A stretch of DNA of 6,640 bases from Gemmatimonadota bacterium (GTDB lineage: Bacteria; Gemmatimonadota; Gemmatimonadetes; Gemmatimonadales; GWC2-71-9), in assembly GCA_024640185.1 (NCBI GenBank), contig JAHEFN010000139.1, forward strand, positions 1 to 6,640. The letters are read 5' to 3'. Shown here piece by piece: positions 5,673 to 6,640 of the stretch. A model generated the notes under the pieces. It was not told the origin of the DNA. It did no database searches and was given only the letters and a program-made list of their open reading frames with translations. Position 1 is the stretch's first letter; every line of letters begins with the position of its first letter. The position numbers and the translations under genes are program-made.

Positions 5673-5746
5673 GTCTCTCGTCTCTCGTCTCTCGTCTCTC
5701 GTCTCTCGTCTCTCGTCTCTCGTCTCTCGTCTCTCGTCTCTCGTCT
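5673..5746 (+). repeat. Long tandem heptamer array, about 10.6 copies of GTCTCTC
   Basis: Ten perfect GTCTCTC units run from 5673 to 5742 and a partial GTCT follows at 5743-5746. There are no point differences between units, so the array is recent or actively homogenised and is likely to vary in copy number. The last two bases overlap the pgi stop codon (TAG on the minus strand, 5745-5747). With no coding frame across it, the copy number can change without affecting a protein. Confidence 0.97.
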
Positions 5747-6640
5747 AACGCCTCATCGCGGCCCGCGTCAGTTCCTTGCCCAGCTCCACCCCCGGCTGGT
5801 CGAACGGGTTGACGTCATACCATGCCCCGGCGAATCCGGTGGCCAGCTGGAAGAACATCATCAGCTCACCGACGGTGCGGGGATCGACGGCATCGAGCTC
5901 GAGGGTCATGCTCATCCGGCCCTGGGCGCGGAGGGCCTCCCGCGTCGCCAGGAACTCGGCATCGAGCAGGGCGCCCAGGGTGTGTCCCGAGAGCTGCTGC
6001 AGTGCGGCGGCGGCACCCGGCCGTTCGGGGATCGGCACCATCTCCCTCGTCTCCATCACCCGGATGAAGGTGATCGTCTTGTCGAACGGCCCCTCGGCGA
6101 AGAGTTGGACCTGGGAGTGCTGGTCGGTGGCCCCCAGCGCGGCCACCGGGGTGGGACCCCGGAAGACCTCCTCTCCGGCCCGGTCGTGTCGCTTGCCGAG
6201 CGACTCCGCCCAGAGTTGGCGGAACCACTCGCCGGTGTCGCGCAGCCGGTCGGAGTAGGGCATCAGCACATGGATGTTGGCCGCACGGGTCAGCTGGGCC
6301 TGCCATTGGAGGGCGGCCCAGCGGGCGGCATGGTTGTGGGCCAACGCCTCGTGCTCGGCGTCGGCGAGCGCGTCGGCGGCACCGGCCACCAGCGCCCCCA
6401 CATCGATCCCGATCAGTGCAGCCGGAAGGAGCCCGACGGCGCTCAGCACCGAGAAGCGCCCGCCCACAGCCGGCGGGACGTCGAAGGTGGTGATCCCCTC
6501 GGTCCGGGCGATCTCGCGAAGGGCGCCCACGGCCGGGTCGGTGGTGAAGACCAGGTGGGTCCGGGCCGCTTCCTCGCCAAGCGCCTGATCGAGCCACGCC
6601 CGGACGATCAGGTACTGGGCCAGCGTCTCGGCGGTGCCAC
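5745..6640 (-). CDS. pgi: Glucose-6-phosphate isomerase, C-terminal portion (5' end outside the window)
   Basis: This enzyme interconverts glucose-6-phosphate and fructose-6-phosphate in glycolysis and gluconeogenesis, in the cytoplasm. About 297 residues are visible, ending at TAG 5745-5747; the frame stays open to the window edge, so the start lies outside. It begins inside the phosphate-binding loop (GTAETLAQ, the tail of the usual SKSGTTAET). In order it then shows VGGRFSVLSAVGLLPAA, the catalytic-glutamate motif AESLGK (Glu codon 6204-6206), ATDQHSQVQLF with the conserved His, GPFDKTITFI, and the C-terminal signature NPFDQPGVELGK with the active-site Lys. All key residues are present, so it looks functional. 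After that Lys only nine residues remain (ELTRAAMRR), rather short, and the stop codon abuts the heptamer array. A bifunctional or pgi-like SIS protein is unlikely given the full motif set. Confidence 0.95.
   Translation of the reverse strand, partial: GTAETLAQYLIVRAWLDQALGEEAARTHLVFTTDPAVGALREIARTEGITTFDVPPAVGGRFSVLSAVGLLPAALIGIDVGALVAGAADALADAEHEALAHNHAARWAALQWQAQLTRAANIHVLMPYSDRLRDTGEWFRQLWAESLGKRHDRAGEEVFRGPTPVAALGATDQHSQVQLFAEGPFDKTITFIRVMETREMVPIPERPGAAAALQQLSGHTLGALLDAEFLATREALRAQGRMSMTLELDAVDPRTVGELMMFFQLATGFAGAWYDVNPFDQPGVELGKELTRAAMRR

Larger units (their letters stand above)
5190..5746. mobile_element. Candidate S23 cassette bounded by inverted heptamer arrays
   Basis: A four-helix-bundle gene lies between two arrays of one 7-bp unit in opposite orientations, so the ends of the segment are complementary for about 21 bp. 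The 557-bp unit sits between the terminator of one gene and the stop codon of the convergent gene. No transposase and no obvious target duplication are visible. Just outside both arrays, reading inwards, is GTT, an inverted rather than a direct match. Calling it a mobile or processed unit is inference from architecture, by analogy with S23 ORFs in 23S rRNA intervening sequences. Confidence 0.35.

Noticed and set aside
5673..5746. CRISPR array
   Set aside because: The 7-bp units are contiguous, with no spacers and no cas genes nearby; this is a simple tandem repeat.
5190..5746. Diversity-generating retroelement, because its accessory protein Avd shares the four-helix-bundle fold
   Set aside because: No reverse transcriptase, template repeat or variable repeat is visible in the window.
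5776..6588. Plus-strand open frames opposite pgi
   Set aside because: They are Ser/Arg/Ala-rich shadows of a strongly conserved enzyme on the other strand.

Overview
The window is GC-rich bacterial chromosome. The large lipoprotein (lipobox LAAC, proline hinge, two Big2-type Ig-like domains), short overlaps between operon genes and strong G/C third-position bias suggest an environmental Gram-negative-type bacterium. Gemmatimonadota is my best guess, from protein style only; no rRNA or other marker gene is present to confirm it.

Layout. (1) Positions 1-1667 (+) hold the end of an operon whose genes overlap by 4 bases: the C-terminal part of a TlpA/AhpC-like redoxin, a single-cysteine peroxiredoxin with a signal peptide, and an unrecognised secreted protein with two cysteines. 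Together they look like an envelope thiol/peroxide module. (2) Positions 1668-2058 have no credible gene. The stretch starts with an 11-bp inverted repeat across the operon's last stop codon, then has a sigma70-like promoter candidate and a leader with three hairpins. (3) Positions 2059-5088 (+) encode a 1009-residue surface lipoprotein, followed by a very clear intrinsic terminator at 5117-5157. (4) Positions 5190-5746 hold a compact unit: an S23 / four-helix-bundle protein gene (-) flanked by the same heptamer repeat in opposite orientations, about 2.9 copies on the left and 10.6 copies (GTCTCTC) on the right. (5) Positions 5745-6640 (-) hold the C-terminal portion of glucose-6-phosphate isomerase, cut by the window edge. 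Its stop codon overlaps the end of the right heptamer array.

How the parts relate. The redox operon and the lipoprotein gene are probably separate transcription units. The lipoprotein gene and pgi converge, and the S23 unit sits between their 3' ends, where an insertion would do least harm. The most interesting part is this S23 unit. Its ORF between complementary repeat ends resembles the architecture of the 23S rRNA intervening sequences that carry S23 ORFs, but here it lies between protein-coding genes. That it is mobile or RNA-processed is inference, not shown by the sequence.
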